Shown piece by piece: positions 41,693 to 52,060 of a DNA stretch of 64,000 nt (position 1 is its first letter; each line of letters starts with the position of its first letter). The notes under the pieces are model-generated. The model ran no database searches. It was given only the letters and a program-made list of their open reading frames with translations, and was not told the origin of the DNA. The stretch covers positions 868,001 to 932,000 of the forward strand of contig NZ_KQ031382.1 of the NCBI RefSeq assembly GCF_000384335.2, read 5' to 3'. Source of the DNA: Hyphomicrobium sp. 99. Its GTDB lineage: Bacteria; Pseudomonadota; Alphaproteobacteria; Rhizobiales; Hyphomicrobiaceae. The position numbers and the translations under genes are program-made.

Positions 41693-44600
41693 TCAGACCT
41701 GCCTTTCAAACACGCCCTTGGCGGGCTTTCCGTCATTACGCTTGCGCAGCTTGGCAAACAGGTACGGAACAATGAGCAGAGTGGTGGGCGTCGCGAACAA
41801 CAGACCGCCGATCACGGCGCGAGCCAGCACGGCGTTCTGTTCGTCACCCGCACCGCCGATCGCCATCGGGATCATGCCGACGATCATTGCCGCCGCAGTC
41901 ATGAGCACTGGGCGAATACGGGTACGCCCGGCATCGACCGCAGCCTCGCTCGCGGGCTTTCCTGCAAGCTGCTGCTCGCGGGCGAACGTGACAAGCAGAA
42001 TTGAGTTCGCCGACGCCACGCCGACGGCCATGATTGCGCCCATCAGCGACGGAACGTTAAGCGTCGTCCCAGTAATGAACAGCATCGTAAGGATGCCGCA
42101 GAACGTCACCGGCAATGCCAGGATTACAACGAAGGGATCACCGAAGTTCTGATAATTGACGACCATTAAAAGATAAACAAACACGGCTGCAAACAGAAGG
42201 CCGATGCCGAGATTATGGAACGAGTCCTTCATGCTTTGGATTTGTCCAACCACTTGGATTGTATTCCCTGGTGACAGCTGACTCTGAAGGTCCGTAACGA
42301 TCTTATTGATATCGGCCGCGACACCACCGAGATCGCGGCCCTGTATACTGGCGTAAACCTCGTAAACGGGTTGGATGTTGGTCTGGTTGCTGTTGGTCGG
42401 CACCGTGTCGCGCTTGAATGTCGCCACGTTGCTAAGCAGCCCCGGTATCAGGGCGCCTGCAGCCGTTACCGCGGCGGAAACCGGCGTGTTGGCCAAGTCG
42501 TTCAACGACGCTATCCGCGGCTCAGGTGTCTGCACCGCGAGGTAGTATGGAATGCCGGATTTCGGATCAGTCCAGAAATTCGGTGTAACCTGTTCGGACG
42601 AACTCAAACTGATATTGACGTTGGTCGCGACCGTGTTCGCATTGAGGCCGAGCTGTTGAGCTCGAGCCCGATCGATAGTCGCGTAGAACGCCGGCCCATA
42701 GACCTCTTGCTGCAGATGCGCATCAACGACGCCGGGAATGGCCGCCATTCGCTTTCGCAATTCCTGCGCGACGTGAAGGTTCGTCGTGCGGTCGTAGCCG
42801 ACCGTCCGCACATCAATCTGCGCCGGAAGACCGAAATTGAGAATCTGAGTGACGATGTCGGCGGCCTGGAAATAGAACACGTCCTCGGGAAACGCGGTGG
42901 GCAGCGCCTCGCGAAGCTGGCGGACGTAGTTGGCGGTCGGCGCGTGGCCTTCTTTGAGGGCCACCAGGATGACCCCATCGTTGACGCCGATCGTCGAACC
43001 ATCTGCGAATGCGAGATTGTACGCACGCGCCGGCAGTCCGATATTGTCAACGATCAGTTCGCGCTCGCTTTCGGGGATGACTTCGCGAATCTTATTCTCG
43101 ACGGCCTGGAAAATTTTCTCAGTTGTCTCAATTCGTGTTCCTGCCGGCGCTCTGACATGCAGCTGAATTTGCCCGCCATCGATGACCGGAAAGAAATCAC
43201 GGCCCACCATGAAGAACATGGTGACGCCGAGACCGAGGATTAGAACAAACACAATAGGAACTATAAATTTTCTCTTCAGCAGCGTCGTCAGTAAAGCCAC
43301 ATAGCCGATGCGCATGCGCTCGAAACCGCTGTCGAAGGCGGCCTGAAATCGGCGCGGCCAACTTCTCCGGCCGTCGTCCGGTCCATGATGCTCGCTCTTC
43401 AGAAGAAGCCCGATCGTAATGGGAGTGAGCGTACGCGAGAGCCCGTACGAGGCCAGCATTGCGAAGACAACCGCAAGTCCGAGCGGGGTGAACAGATATT
43501 TCGCCGGGCCGTCAAGAAAGACGACGGACGTGAACACACAGCTGATGGCGAGTGTCGATACGAGTGTGGGTATGGCGATGCCGGCCGCACCGTGAAGTGT
43601 CGCCTCGGGGAGCGGCATGTGTTCTTCGGTCAACAGCCGATGCGTATTCTCGATCGTCACGGTGGAGTCGTCGACGAGAATGCCGACCGCAAGTGCCAGG
43701 CCGCCAAGGGTCATCGTATTGAGCGTCTCTCCGAGGAAATACAACACGACCAGCGATGAGAGGATCGCGAGTGGGATCGAGATCATCACCACCAGAGTCG
43801 ACCGCCAGGAGCCGAGAAAGAGCAGGATCATTAGAGCGGTGAGACCTGCCGCGATCGCACCTTCGCGAAGAACCCCCTGCACGGCCGAAGTGACGAATTT
43901 AGATTGATCAAACAACTCACTGAATTTCATGCCCGGCGGCGCCGAAAGGCGCATGGTCACCAATGCAGATTTAACCCGATTGACCACATCAAGCGTGGAG
44001 GCATTGCCATTCTTGATGATGCTGAGCAGCACTGAGCGTTTGCCGTCGCCCCGCACGATGTTCTGCTGGACCAACCATCCGTCGTGGACCTGAGCGACGT
44101 CCTTGATGAAGACGGTGGCGTTGTTCGTAAACCTGATCGGAATATTGTTGAGATCATCGATGCTCGGCGGCATCGCGTTCGTGCGGACTGTGTATTGCGT
44201 GTCACCAATCTTCGCTGTGCCGGAAGGCAACGTTAGGGCTTGCGTATTGACCGCGTTGACGACATCGAGCGGTGTCAGGCCGCGCGACTGCAACTTATCA
44301 GGATCGATATCGACCATGATCTGTCGGTACTTTCCACCGGCCGGAGTCGGCAGCGTGAGGCCTGGAATGGGCGCTAACTGCTGACGCACACGGTAGATGC
44401 CGTAATCATAAAGCTGTTGTTCGTTCAGCGTGTCCGAGCTGAGGCTGATTTGAAGAACAGGAACGCTCGAAGCATTGAACTGAACGACAATCGGCGGCTC
44501 AATTCCAACAGGGAGCAGCGCACGGATCGCGTTCGTCGCAGAGACGATCTGGGCGATCGCGAGGTCGAGGTTCACGTCCGACTGAAAATATAGCTTCTGC

Positions 44601-44872
44601 ACAGACAGCCCGTTCAGTGTCTGCGCCTCCATATTCTTGATGCCGTTGACGTTCGCGCTGATCGCGTACTGGCTGTAGGTCGTGACGCGCTGTTCCATTT
44701 CCGGCGTGCTGAGGCCGGTGAACTGCCAAATCACGGTGACGACCGGGATATTGATCTCCGGAAAGATGTCGGTCGGCATCGTGCGGATTGCGGTGACGCC
44801 AATGAAGACGATGAAGGCGGCGAGGACGTAAAAAGTATACGGAAACCTCAGCGCGAAGCGGACGATGCCCAA
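41693..44872 (-). CDS. RND-family efflux transporter permease
   Basis: 1059 residues, the standard length of AcrB/MdtB-type pumps, with 12 helices and two large periplasmic loops. Visible motifs: the N-terminal FPYTFYVLAAFIVFIGVTAIRTMPTDIFPEINIPVV, the helix 4 region GGLALAVGILVDDSTVTIENTHR (charged proton-relay Asp), and the C-terminal MGAIMAVGVASANSILLVTFAR and GRTRIRPVLMTAAAMIVGMIPMA. It is driven by proton motive force and probably exports organic compounds or hydrophobic toxins; the HAE-type relay excludes a clear heavy-metal assignment. The pump precedes the adaptor, the reverse of the common order. Confidence 0.92.
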   Translation of the reverse strand: MGIVRFALRFPYTFYVLAAFIVFIGVTAIRTMPTDIFPEINIPVVTVIWQFTGLSTPEMEQRVTTYSQYAISANVNGIKNMEAQTLNGLSVQKLYFQSDVNLDLAIAQIVSATNAIRALLPVGIEPPIVVQFNASSVPVLQISLSSDTLNEQQLYDYGIYRVRQQLAPIPGLTLPTPAGGKYRQIMVDIDPDKLQSRGLTPLDVVNAVNTQALTLPSGTAKIGDTQYTVRTNAMPPSIDDLNNIPIRFTNNATVFIKDVAQVHDGWLVQQNIVRGDGKRSVLLSIIKNGNASTLDVVNRVKSALVTMRLSAPPGMKFSELFDQSKFVTSAVQGVLREGAIAAGLTALMILLFLGSWRSTLVVMISIPLAILSSLVVLYFLGETLNTMTLGGLALAVGILVDDSTVTIENTHRLLTEEHMPLPEATLHGAAGIAIPTLVSTLAISCVFTSVVFLDGPAKYLFTPLGLAVVFAMLASYGLSRTLTPITIGLLLKSEHHGPDDGRRSWPRRFQAAFDSGFERMRIGYVALLTTLLKRKFIVPIVFVLILGLGVTMFFMVGRDFFPVIDGGQIQLHVRAPAGTRIETTEKIFQAVENKIREVIPESERELIVDNIGLPARAYNLAFADGSTIGVNDGVILVALKEGHAPTANYVRQLREALPTAFPEDVFYFQAADIVTQILNFGLPAQIDVRTVGYDRTTNLHVAQELRKRMAAIPGVVDAHLQQEVYGPAFYATIDRARAQQLGLNANTVATNVNISLSSSEQVTPNFWTDPKSGIPYYLAVQTPEPRIASLNDLANTPVSAAVTAAGALIPGLLSNVATFKRDTVPTNSNQTNIQPVYEVYASIQGRDLGGVAADINKIVTDLQSQLSPGNTIQVVGQIQSMKDSFHNLGIGLLFAAVFVYLLMVVNYQNFGDPFVVILALPVTFCGILTMLFITGTTLNVPSLMGAIMAVGVASANSILLVTFAREQQLAGKPASEAAVDAGRTRIRPVLMTAAAMIVGMIPMAIGGAGDEQNAVLARAVIGGLLFATPTTLLIVPYLFAKLRKRNDGKPAKGVFERQV

Positions 44873-45595
44873 CCTCTACCTCCCGGTCTCATAAGGGTCT
44901 TGGGACCCGAAAGCTCAGAACATGCGCTCTCGCAATAAAGCTGATAACGCGATGCGGTCAGGGTGCGTCGGCGACAGTCAAATTTTGAAGCGACTTTGCG
45001 GACAACGCCGAGCCCCGCCGCAACAGCAACGGCAGATAAAGGCGATCATAAATGCTCTTTTGAAATGACGTTTCTTTTGGGGGTTTCAAGGACCCACCTT
45101 ATCCTAGCGTAGCTTGGGTGCTTAACGGCGCGAGGACGAAACAATTACGCATACAATCCAAACGAACTGCTCACCGCAGCGCGTCTTGACCATTCACCCC
45201 GAGCGCATCCCATTTGAAGATCGGCCCTTGCTGATCGCATCAGCATTGAATGACCTTTGCCAATTCTGCTGACCAAATTTTATTTAAAAAGACGATGACG
45301 GGATTTTCAGAATGATCCGAACACCGTGCGCTCCTTGCTTATCAAATTGTTCCCTTTGCGCGCGTATTCAAAGTCGGCCGCGCGCTGACGAGCTTTTAGC
45401 GTTAACCCCGGGAGCAGTTGCGGCGAAAAAATGGGGCGCATAGCCTCACTCGTGCTGAAATTTCTGCAACTCGGCGCAACCGCGCTCATATCGAACAGCC
45501 TCTCGCTAACGACAACCTAAGCACGCCAAGCCACGATTTTCTGGCCGATACGCGTCTGCCGATCGGTGAAGTCTCCCAATTGCGAGGAATGCCAA
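44873..45595. other. Intergenic region between divergent RND and P450-like genes
   Basis: 723 bp with no convincing coding frame. It must carry two divergent promoters; no clear operator, RNA gene or repeat stands out. The right end holds the GAGGA ribosome-binding site of the P450-like gene. Confidence 0.5.
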
Positions 45596-47149
45596 ATGGA
45601 ACGAAGAGCATTTTTGGTCGGTACGGCAGCAGCAGCTACAGCGATAACCGCCAAACCCGCCGCCTCTCAACCTCAATCTCCCCCGGCCGCCGGACAGCCA
45701 CTTGCGCCTGGCGATATCGAAGCAGCGGTGGCGCGACTGCGCCAACAGTACCTCGCGGAATTTGACCCGTCGTACGTCGAGAACGTGATCGTTCCGCATT
45801 TTCTCGTGAGCACTTATGCAGGTGAGCGCCTTTTTCTTCCAATGATCGACGTCAAATTCACGAAGGAGAATGCGCTTCCCTACGATCTTTGGGGTTTGCT
45901 GAACGAAGGCTGGAAGCCCGCCCCGCAAGATGGCGTCACCGTCTTTCTGCAGGGGCTGGAAAGGCGAGGTCCGGACAATCGCCGGAAGCGCATCTACATG
46001 TCAGCATTGACGCCGGATTTATATCACCCGATGTACGGCGAGAAGGTCGGCGCTTTTTTCGATAAACTTCTAGACGAGAGCAATGCGAATAAGCCTCTGA
46101 TGCGTCCCTACCTGGAAACGTATTTCGATTTGTACTGGGATTTGCACCTAGGAGTTAAGGGAGATGCAGTCCCCGCGCGCGTCCGTCAAATCGGGGAGAG
46201 TTTCAACACGGTTCTTGCCTATCGCGATCCCACCCAGAAGATCGTCTACGATAACTACATGGAAGTGCGTAAGCACCTTCCCTACCTGAAAGAGTGGATC
46301 GCCCAGAGGATCGCGGATCTCAACAGCGGCGCGACGCCCAATCCAGAAAAGACCTTCACTTATTACTGGATCAAGAATGCGGCCGATGGCGAATATTTTG
46401 CTCACCAGGATGTGGTCTTCGAGGTCTTTCACAACTTCGTGGCGCTGAGCCAGTGGGGCAATACACTCTACAACATCATGCTGATGCTCGCGAGGGACAC
46501 TGGCGATCCGGATACGAAAGCGTGGTTCACGAAGACCATGGAAAGCGATTACGACAACGCTGGAGGCAATGCGTTTACCCCGCTCGAGCGATTTGTCATG
46601 GAACTGTTCCGTACGATCACGCCCAACGGCGGAAGCATCTCTGCGATGCACGAGACGAGAATGCCGCCATTTCAGCGCTTCGGTTACGTCGTCAGCCCGC
46701 ATTGGGACACGAGCTTCGATCCAGTGCAGTGGAAGGATCCCGATAAATTCGATCCCGATCGCTACAACAGCGTACCGACAAGCCATCAAATCGACGAAGC
46801 CAAAGCCGAGCAGATTGGGTTTGCCAAATGCCCGTTCGACAGGACGGCGTTCGATGTACGTGACGGCCGGAAGGCAACGATGCACAATAGCGGCTTTGGC
46901 ACGGTCTATGGCATCGTCGACGAGAAGCCGTTGCCGGTGTGCGACCATGCCGGCTTTGCGTCATTTGGCTTCGGATATCGGCGCTGTCCAGGCGAGCAAC
47001 TTACCATTCAAGTCTTCGAGGACTTCCTGCGGAAGGTATGGAAGAACAAGATCGATTTTCAAAAGCTCAACATCGCCAGCGCCGAGCCGCTGCCGATCGG
47101 TCCCACAACGGTTATCGCTGACAACGTCGGATTTACGCGGATGGTTTAG
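45596..47149 (+). CDS. Tat-exported cytochrome P450-like protein
   Basis: 517 residues from the ATG at 45596 (GAGGA upstream). The N-terminus (MERRAFLVGTAAAATAITAKPAAS) is a short Tat-type signal, unusual for a P450. The heme-binding loop FGFGYRRCPG gives Cys464 as thiolate ligand. The meander motif FDPDRY is present (385-390), and the K-helix region reads MHETRMPPFQRFG. In that region the expected ExxR is replaced by HETR (His352...Arg355). The I-helix candidate (FEVFHNFVALSQWGNT) lacks the acid-Thr pair of monooxygenases, as in peroxygenase or CYP74-like enzymes. No redox partner is adjacent. It probably acts in the periplasm by itself; the reaction is unknown. Confidence 0.74.
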   Translation: MERRAFLVGTAAAATAITAKPAASQPQSPPAAGQPLAPGDIEAAVARLRQQYLAEFDPSYVENVIVPHFLVSTYAGERLFLPMIDVKFTKENALPYDLWGLLNEGWKPAPQDGVTVFLQGLERRGPDNRRKRIYMSALTPDLYHPMYGEKVGAFFDKLLDESNANKPLMRPYLETYFDLYWDLHLGVKGDAVPARVRQIGESFNTVLAYRDPTQKIVYDNYMEVRKHLPYLKEWIAQRIADLNSGATPNPEKTFTYYWIKNAADGEYFAHQDVVFEVFHNFVALSQWGNTLYNIMLMLARDTGDPDTKAWFTKTMESDYDNAGGNAFTPLERFVMELFRTITPNGGSISAMHETRMPPFQRFGYVVSPHWDTSFDPVQWKDPDKFDPDRYNSVPTSHQIDEAKAEQIGFAKCPFDRTAFDVRDGRKATMHNSGFGTVYGIVDEKPLPVCDHAGFASFGFGYRRCPGEQLTIQVFEDFLRKVWKNKIDFQKLNIASAEPLPIGPTTVIADNVGFTRMV

Positions 47150-47158
47150 CTGTGGTCC

Positions 47159-47188
47159 AACCGCGCTTCGGAATTGAGGAGCGCGGTT
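47159..47188 (+). terminator. Stem-loop after the P450-like gene
   Basis: The 9-bp stem AACCGCGCT / AGCGCGGTT with a 12-nt loop starts 10 bp after the stop. There is no T-run; it is a possible Rho-aided end or stabiliser. Confidence 0.5.
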
Positions 47189-47275
47189 AGTCAATGGCTC
47201 AGATAATTCCAGCCTGAATTCCACGAGTTGATCTTCTGAGGCAACGCGAACCGGGGATCGCGGTAGCAGATGAGT

Positions 47276-48382
47276 CTACGATGGGTCGCCAACTCGACGT
47301 TCTGAAGTCCGCTGTTCGACTTGCCAATCCGCTCTTATTTTGCGCAGGACCGCGGCGGCTGCTTTGATGTCCGGTTCTGCCCAGCAGAGATTTTCGCCTT
47401 CGTAGGCGAAGGTTCGATCTTTATAGGGTGTGAGCTGGTAGGGAATAGGAAACGCGTGAGCATAGCGCCCCATATATTCCATATTGCCAGACCAGCCCGT
47501 TGCGATCGTCGGCACACCTATTTCCAGCATTTCATGAATGTTGAGGCCGTATCCCTCAGCGCGATGGAGAGATAAATAGACATCGGCCATTCGTTGAAAC
47601 CGCGAGATTTCCTGATCGTCAAAATTCTCTTGGACAAGAGTAATATTTTTAGCGCCGGCGATCTCGCGTTTGAGCGCGGTTAGGGCGAATTGCGTGGCTT
47701 TTTTGAAGCGCACCTTCATCAATAGGTGGACATCGGGATCGTCGGCAAATGCTTGAACCCAGGCGCGGACATGGCCGAGGGGGTTCTTGCGATCGGGACA
47801 AGCCGCAAGATCCATAATCGCAAGGCCGAGAAATTGCTCGTCACGCACTCCAAATCGCGAGCGCGGAAGCGGAGTGTCCTTCGGGACGACAACGGCGTGT
47901 GGTACCACTTTGATCGGAAGATCCGTTCCGCTACGCAGAGCATTGGCACTGAACTCTGACGGCGTCCAAATCTCGTGCACGATGTCGAGGGCGAATCGCC
48001 AGTCGGACGGAAATTGTTCAAGTTCCCAGACCCAAAGCCCAATGCGGTAGGCACGCTGAAACCATTCGGGTGGCTCCGCGAGAAGACGCGGATAGTCCCA
48101 CGGCTGCGCCAATATAAGTGCTTGCTCGGCAGTACGTTGGGGAGGATTGGCCCCATAAATAGCGGCCCAGCGATCCATTTCATAACGAAATGCGCGCGAC
48201 AGGCCGTTGGTAGACTGAAGGTCTCCGACAAACCTCAAAGGTGAATTGGGATCGAACTTGGCCGCTGGTTTAGTCAATACACTCGCAAGCTCGACACCCC
48301 TTCTGAGGCGTCGTCTGCGCCTACGATTCTGTTTGTGCCATTGCGGAAAAAGCCAAGGCGGAAAAAGATCAGAGGCAATCAC
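47276..48382 (-). CDS. Glycosyltransferase (GT4-like)
   Basis: 368 residues from a GTG. The C-terminal half has the GT-B donor-binding features ITLVQENFDDQEISRFQRMADVYLSLHRAEGYGLNIHEMLEIGVPTIATGWSGNMEYM, with the E(x7)E-like pattern EGYGLNIHEMLE typical of GT4 enzymes. The N-terminal half includes FVGDLQSTNGLSRAFRYEMDRW and IWTPSEFSANALRSG, as in cell-wall or capsule glycosyltransferases. It is cytosolic, acting at the membrane surface; sugar and acceptor unknown. It is not in an obvious polysaccharide operon. Confidence 0.82.
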   Translation of the reverse strand: MIASDLFPPWLFPQWHKQNRRRRRRLRRGVELASVLTKPAAKFDPNSPLRFVGDLQSTNGLSRAFRYEMDRWAAIYGANPPQRTAEQALILAQPWDYPRLLAEPPEWFQRAYRIGLWVWELEQFPSDWRFALDIVHEIWTPSEFSANALRSGTDLPIKVVPHAVVVPKDTPLPRSRFGVRDEQFLGLAIMDLAACPDRKNPLGHVRAWVQAFADDPDVHLLMKVRFKKATQFALTALKREIAGAKNITLVQENFDDQEISRFQRMADVYLSLHRAEGYGLNIHEMLEIGVPTIATGWSGNMEYMGRYAHAFPIPYQLTPYKDRTFAYEGENLCWAEPDIKAAAAVLRKIRADWQVEQRTSERRVGDPS

Positions 48383-49390
48383 AAAACACCAAAGTGCGAA
48401 TGTCCAAGCCTTATAATCGTCAAAGGTCTATCGCCGGTTCCCTGCCGAGGTGCAACACCACGTAGAGCGAGGAATCCGAAATAGGACGCAGACTGAGGTG
48501 GAGTCGCAACACTGCGTCTGGTGTCCAATAAATCTCGTCGTCGAAGGGTACTCCTCGTCACGGAGACCGACCGGGCGCACGATGTAGCCGGACTATCACG
48601 CCGAGGGAAATGGTTCATTGGCGCTCGCGGTTTCAAACAGCACCATCTCCCTTAGGGATGCCATTTGGCAAGAATCGGACCTCTTCCTAAACGACCACGA
48701 TTTTTGATCTGACGACCAGCGTCTATGAATGGCCCACAATGACGCGGGCTCGAATACTGCATTACGAAGAGATGGCCCCAATCCAATGATCAACTTTGGC
48801 CTCCGCGTCGCGCTCACCGTCTGAAGCGAAAGTCGGAACGCGCTTCCTTCCGCCGTGGGCATCGGGTTCGGTCCTCCACGAGCCGCCGCGGACGAAATGG
48901 CGGCCAGCCTGCGTGTTAGCCATGCCAATCCTTCCGTCGGCGCGCAAATCTTTCAGGGTCAAATGCGATCGTAAGCGTCGGGCATCGGGAAGAAGCTCAC
49001 GCCGGAGGGCGATAAGGATCGAAGAAATTCTTTCTTAGGAATTGTTGCTTCAGGCGCTACTCTCACGCGCTCAGTAACTACCGTCGTCGCCACGTGACTA
49101 TGCGAAACATCTCGCAAATCATCAGAACTCACCCACGAAATCTGCGGTGCCCGCCGGCCTCCTCAGCAGTGCTGCAGGCCTTAGCGGCCTCGGCGGCAGT
49201 AATGTCCCGGTACTGTTGCTGATCGAGTTTCGCGCGCAATCGCTACGGGAGAATTTGCTAACCAGGACGCAGAGCAGGCACTACAACTGAGACAAATGAA
49301 TTGCGGTTCGATCAGAGCGGAACGGCGTGCATCGGCTCGATTGTGGGCGCCCGACCATCACAGCTTGCTTAGAAAATGAGGATGACGATC
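48383..49390. other. Gene-poor 1-kb region
   Basis: No confident gene on either strand. Several short frames exist. One leftward frame around 48762-48962 contains FVRGGSWRTEP, reminiscent of the RGGSW motif of formylglycine-generating enzyme-like proteins, but the expected downstream residues are missing. The region may be a decayed gene remnant. Confidence 0.5.
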
Positions 49391-50230
49391 ATGCGCTTTT
49401 CTGCGCTCGTGCTTTTGAGCTTATCCTTAGCAACGCCATCGCTGGCGGCAGAAAAGTGGGAGATTTTACCTCCCACTCCCGCACCCATTGCCACGGATCG
49501 TAGTGGCGAAGTCCATGCCAACGGCATCAGCATCCACTATGCAGTCTACGGGCAAGGCTCGCCGGTGGTCTTCCTGCACGGCGGCCTTGCGAATACCGAT
49601 TATTGGGGCAATCAGGTTTCTGCTGTCGCCGCGCATCACACCGTCATTTTGATCGACAGTCGTGGTCATGGCCGCAGCACGCGTGACAGCCGTCCCTACG
49701 GCTACGACCTTATGGCAGATGATGTTGTGGCGGTGCTCGACGCTTTGAAAATTCCGAAGGCAGACATCGTCGGCTGGAGCGATGGCGGCATTCTCGGCAT
49801 CGACCTCGCTTTGCGGCACAAGGATCGCATCGGCAAAGTCTATGCTTTTGCGGCGAATACCCTGACCTCCGGCGTCAAGGAGGGCGTTGAAAAGAACCCG
49901 ACGTTCGCTGCTTATATCGAGCGAGCCGGCCACGAATACGAGGCTCATTCCACGACGCCAAAAGAATATAACGCATTTGTCGATCAGATAAGCAAGATGT
50001 GGGCTGAGCAGCCAAATTGGACGGAAGAGCAGCTCAAATCGATCGATACGCCGATCCTGGTCGTTGATGGCGATCACGACGAAGCGATCAAGCGTGACCA
50101 TACGGAGTATATCGCAGCCACGATCCCGCACGCGGGCCTATTGATCCTCCCGAACGTCAGCCATTTCGCTTTTCTGCAGGATCCGCCTCTCTTCAACGCC
50201 ACAGTGCTTCATTTCCTCGACGAGAAATGA
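49391..50230 (+). CDS. Secreted alpha/beta hydrolase
   Basis: 279 residues from the third in-frame ATG (49391), which is best placed after GAGG (9 nt); ATGs at 49376 and 49382 are alternatives. A Sec signal (RFSALVLLSLSLATPSLAA) is followed by an alpha/beta hydrolase fold: oxyanion HGGLANTDYW, then VILIDSRGHGRSTR, the nucleophile elbow VGWSDGGILG (Ser in GWSDGG), acid DGDHDEAI and catalytic His in VSHFAFLQ. The HGG...GWSDGG pattern fits esterase/haloperoxidase-like hydrolases. The substrate is unknown. Confidence 0.87.
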   Translation: MRFSALVLLSLSLATPSLAAEKWEILPPTPAPIATDRSGEVHANGISIHYAVYGQGSPVVFLHGGLANTDYWGNQVSAVAAHHTVILIDSRGHGRSTRDSRPYGYDLMADDVVAVLDALKIPKADIVGWSDGGILGIDLALRHKDRIGKVYAFAANTLTSGVKEGVEKNPTFAAYIERAGHEYEAHSTTPKEYNAFVDQISKMWAEQPNWTEEQLKSIDTPILVVDGDHDEAIKRDHTEYIAATIPHAGLLILPNVSHFAFLQDPPLFNATVLHFLDEK

Positions 50231-51023
50231 GCCGCGACTGGAGATGAAGGCGTCCCGGCGGAACTCCCTGAGCTGGCCTTGCATTCATCAGCTTTCGGCG
50301 CAGTCCGAGTTGAAAAGTGAGCTCAACAAGCTCGCCGAAAAGATAATTCGATGCGACGAGCCTCAAGGGATCGCTTTTCTGGATAGGGAGATCGCCGACC
50401 CTATAGACCTGGAAATTGTTGTCATGCTCGTATCGGACGATGAACACGATCATGGTCGGGTTTCGGAGCTTCGAACGCTCTTGCCACCTCAAAGCTGAGT
50501 CCCATGGACAGCAGCTGCAGAAACTTGAAGTGCAACAGCTTCGGATCGGCGCCGGATAGCGCGGCGCATCCGCTCTATAGGCATGTCGGTGAACTTGTCG
50601 AGTCGACCAGACCTCCGAATGGCCCTCCTGTTGACAGCGCTACGGCCGACTTAAACTCACGCCGAATGCAATTCAAGAAATGCTCAATGTCAGGAATTTT
50701 CCGGCAGCGGTGCGCTCAATAGCCATATGAAGATCTCTGCTCCGATCGGCGATTGGCTCATCGGCGTCTGCTCCACGGCACGCATTGTAGCGTTCGACTA
50801 ATTGGTCCGTTCTTTTATCCGTCTTCTAGATTTCACGTCGGCGTAGCGTCGTGGACCTCGAAGATGCAGGGCTAATTGTGCAAGATGGCGTTTGGGACCT
50901 GTGAGATGTTGAAGGAAATGCTGTCCTTGCTGGGATGTCCAATGGCAATCCTTGAGCGGGCGGCGCGACTTGTGACCCGTGGCGCTCCGTAGAGTGTCGC
51001 ATTTGGCGTCAACACTATTTTGG
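50231..51023. other. Gene-poor region
   Basis: About 790 bp between the hydrolase and the convergent apbE. Opposing short frames near 50193-50498 overlap each other on both strands and cannot be resolved. Nothing else is recognised. Confidence 0.45.
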
Positions 51024-52037
51024 TTAGGTCATCGCCGCCATGGCCGCCGACATGACCGGGCGCAATTGCGCGCCGTCCCGAATGACGAACAACGCCGCAA
51101 TCTCGTTGCGTTCCGCATACGAAATGCCGTCGGCAGGCCCGAGCACCATCAGGGCGGTGGCAAGCGCATCCGCCTTCATGCACGACTTCGCGACAACGCT
51201 GACTGAAGCCAGGCGATTGGCAAGTGGTAGCCCAGTGCGGGGATCGAACGTATGCGCAATGATCTTGCCGCCGATCTCAAACCATCGGCGGTAATCGCCG
51301 GATGTTGCCACCGAGAGGCCGTGCAAAGCGATAAGGAAGTCGCATGATTGTCGGAGCGACTGGCTTTCAATATCGGGCGATTCAATTGCGACCCACCACG
51401 GCTGGTCGCCCCCCTTGAAGCCTTCCCCTCTCAGTTCTCCGCCGATCTCGACGAGAAAATTACGGATGCCTTGACTCAATAAGTCTTCGGCAATTTTGTC
51501 GACCGCGAAGCCTTTCGCAATCGCTGAAAAATCCAGATAGGCGCCGCCCGGCTGATGCACGCGGCGGTTCACTACATCAAGTAGCACGCGTCCCCATCCG
51601 ATCGCAGAACGTGCTTCATTGACAATCTCCACCGGAGGAATCCGAAAGGGATTCGTAATCGGGCCGAACCCCCATGCGTTGGTCAGATGACCAACCGTCG
51701 GGTCAAACGCGCCGCCCGTGTCGGTCGCGATATCGATCGCGGTTTGAATGACGTGGAAGAAGTCATCGGGTAGGTCTTGCCAATGTCCCGCAGGAGCCCG
51801 GTTGAAAACGCTGATGTCCGACGTCGGCAACCAGGTACTCATTTGGGCATTCACCGAGTCTAGGTTCGACAGAATGCGGCGCTCGATATCTTCGGCATTC
51901 GCGCCATCGGGCAGGACGAGATTCGTAGTCCACGTCGCCCCCATGGTCTGGCCGTGAAGGATCGTGATGGCTCCGCTGTGCCGCCGCTCATCATGCGGCG
52001 GCACAGCGATTTGGTGAGGCACGAGAACCGTACGCAT
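51024..52037 (-). CDS. apbE: FAD:protein FMN transferase
   Basis: 337 residues from the ATG at 52037. ApbE fold: TMGATWTTNL at the N-terminus, LDFSAIAKGFAVDKIAEDL (flavin-binding), GGELRGEG, and HTFDPRTGLPLANRLASVSVVAKSCMKADALATALMVLG with the Mg/FAD-binding residues. ApbE attaches FMN covalently to a Ser/Thr in Dxx[ST]GA[ST] motifs of exported proteins. It is the last gene of the iron operon, and the DUF2271 protein two genes upstream carries exactly such a motif. A classical cleavable signal peptide is not obvious at the N-terminus. Confidence 0.9.
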   Translation of the reverse strand: MRTVLVPHQIAVPPHDERRHSGAITILHGQTMGATWTTNLVLPDGANAEDIERRILSNLDSVNAQMSTWLPTSDISVFNRAPAGHWQDLPDDFFHVIQTAIDIATDTGGAFDPTVGHLTNAWGFGPITNPFRIPPVEIVNEARSAIGWGRVLLDVVNRRVHQPGGAYLDFSAIAKGFAVDKIAEDLLSQGIRNFLVEIGGELRGEGFKGGDQPWWVAIESPDIESQSLRQSCDFLIALHGLSVATSGDYRRWFEIGGKIIAHTFDPRTGLPLANRLASVSVVAKSCMKADALATALMVLGPADGISYAERNEIAALFVIRDGAQLRPVMSAAMAAMT

Positions 52038-52060
52038 CACTTCTGACTTCAATTTGGTTG

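Noticed and set aside
48762..48962. RGGSW motif suggesting a formylglycine-generating enzyme fragment
   Set aside because: Only this short motif matches; the expected Arg-rich and GFR segments that follow in the family are absent in all frames.
50193..50498. Opposing 84- and 99-codon ORFs after the alpha/beta hydrolase
   Set aside because: They cover the same DNA on both strands. The rightward one has a somewhat protein-like acidic helix, but neither has a proper ribosome-binding site or a known family.
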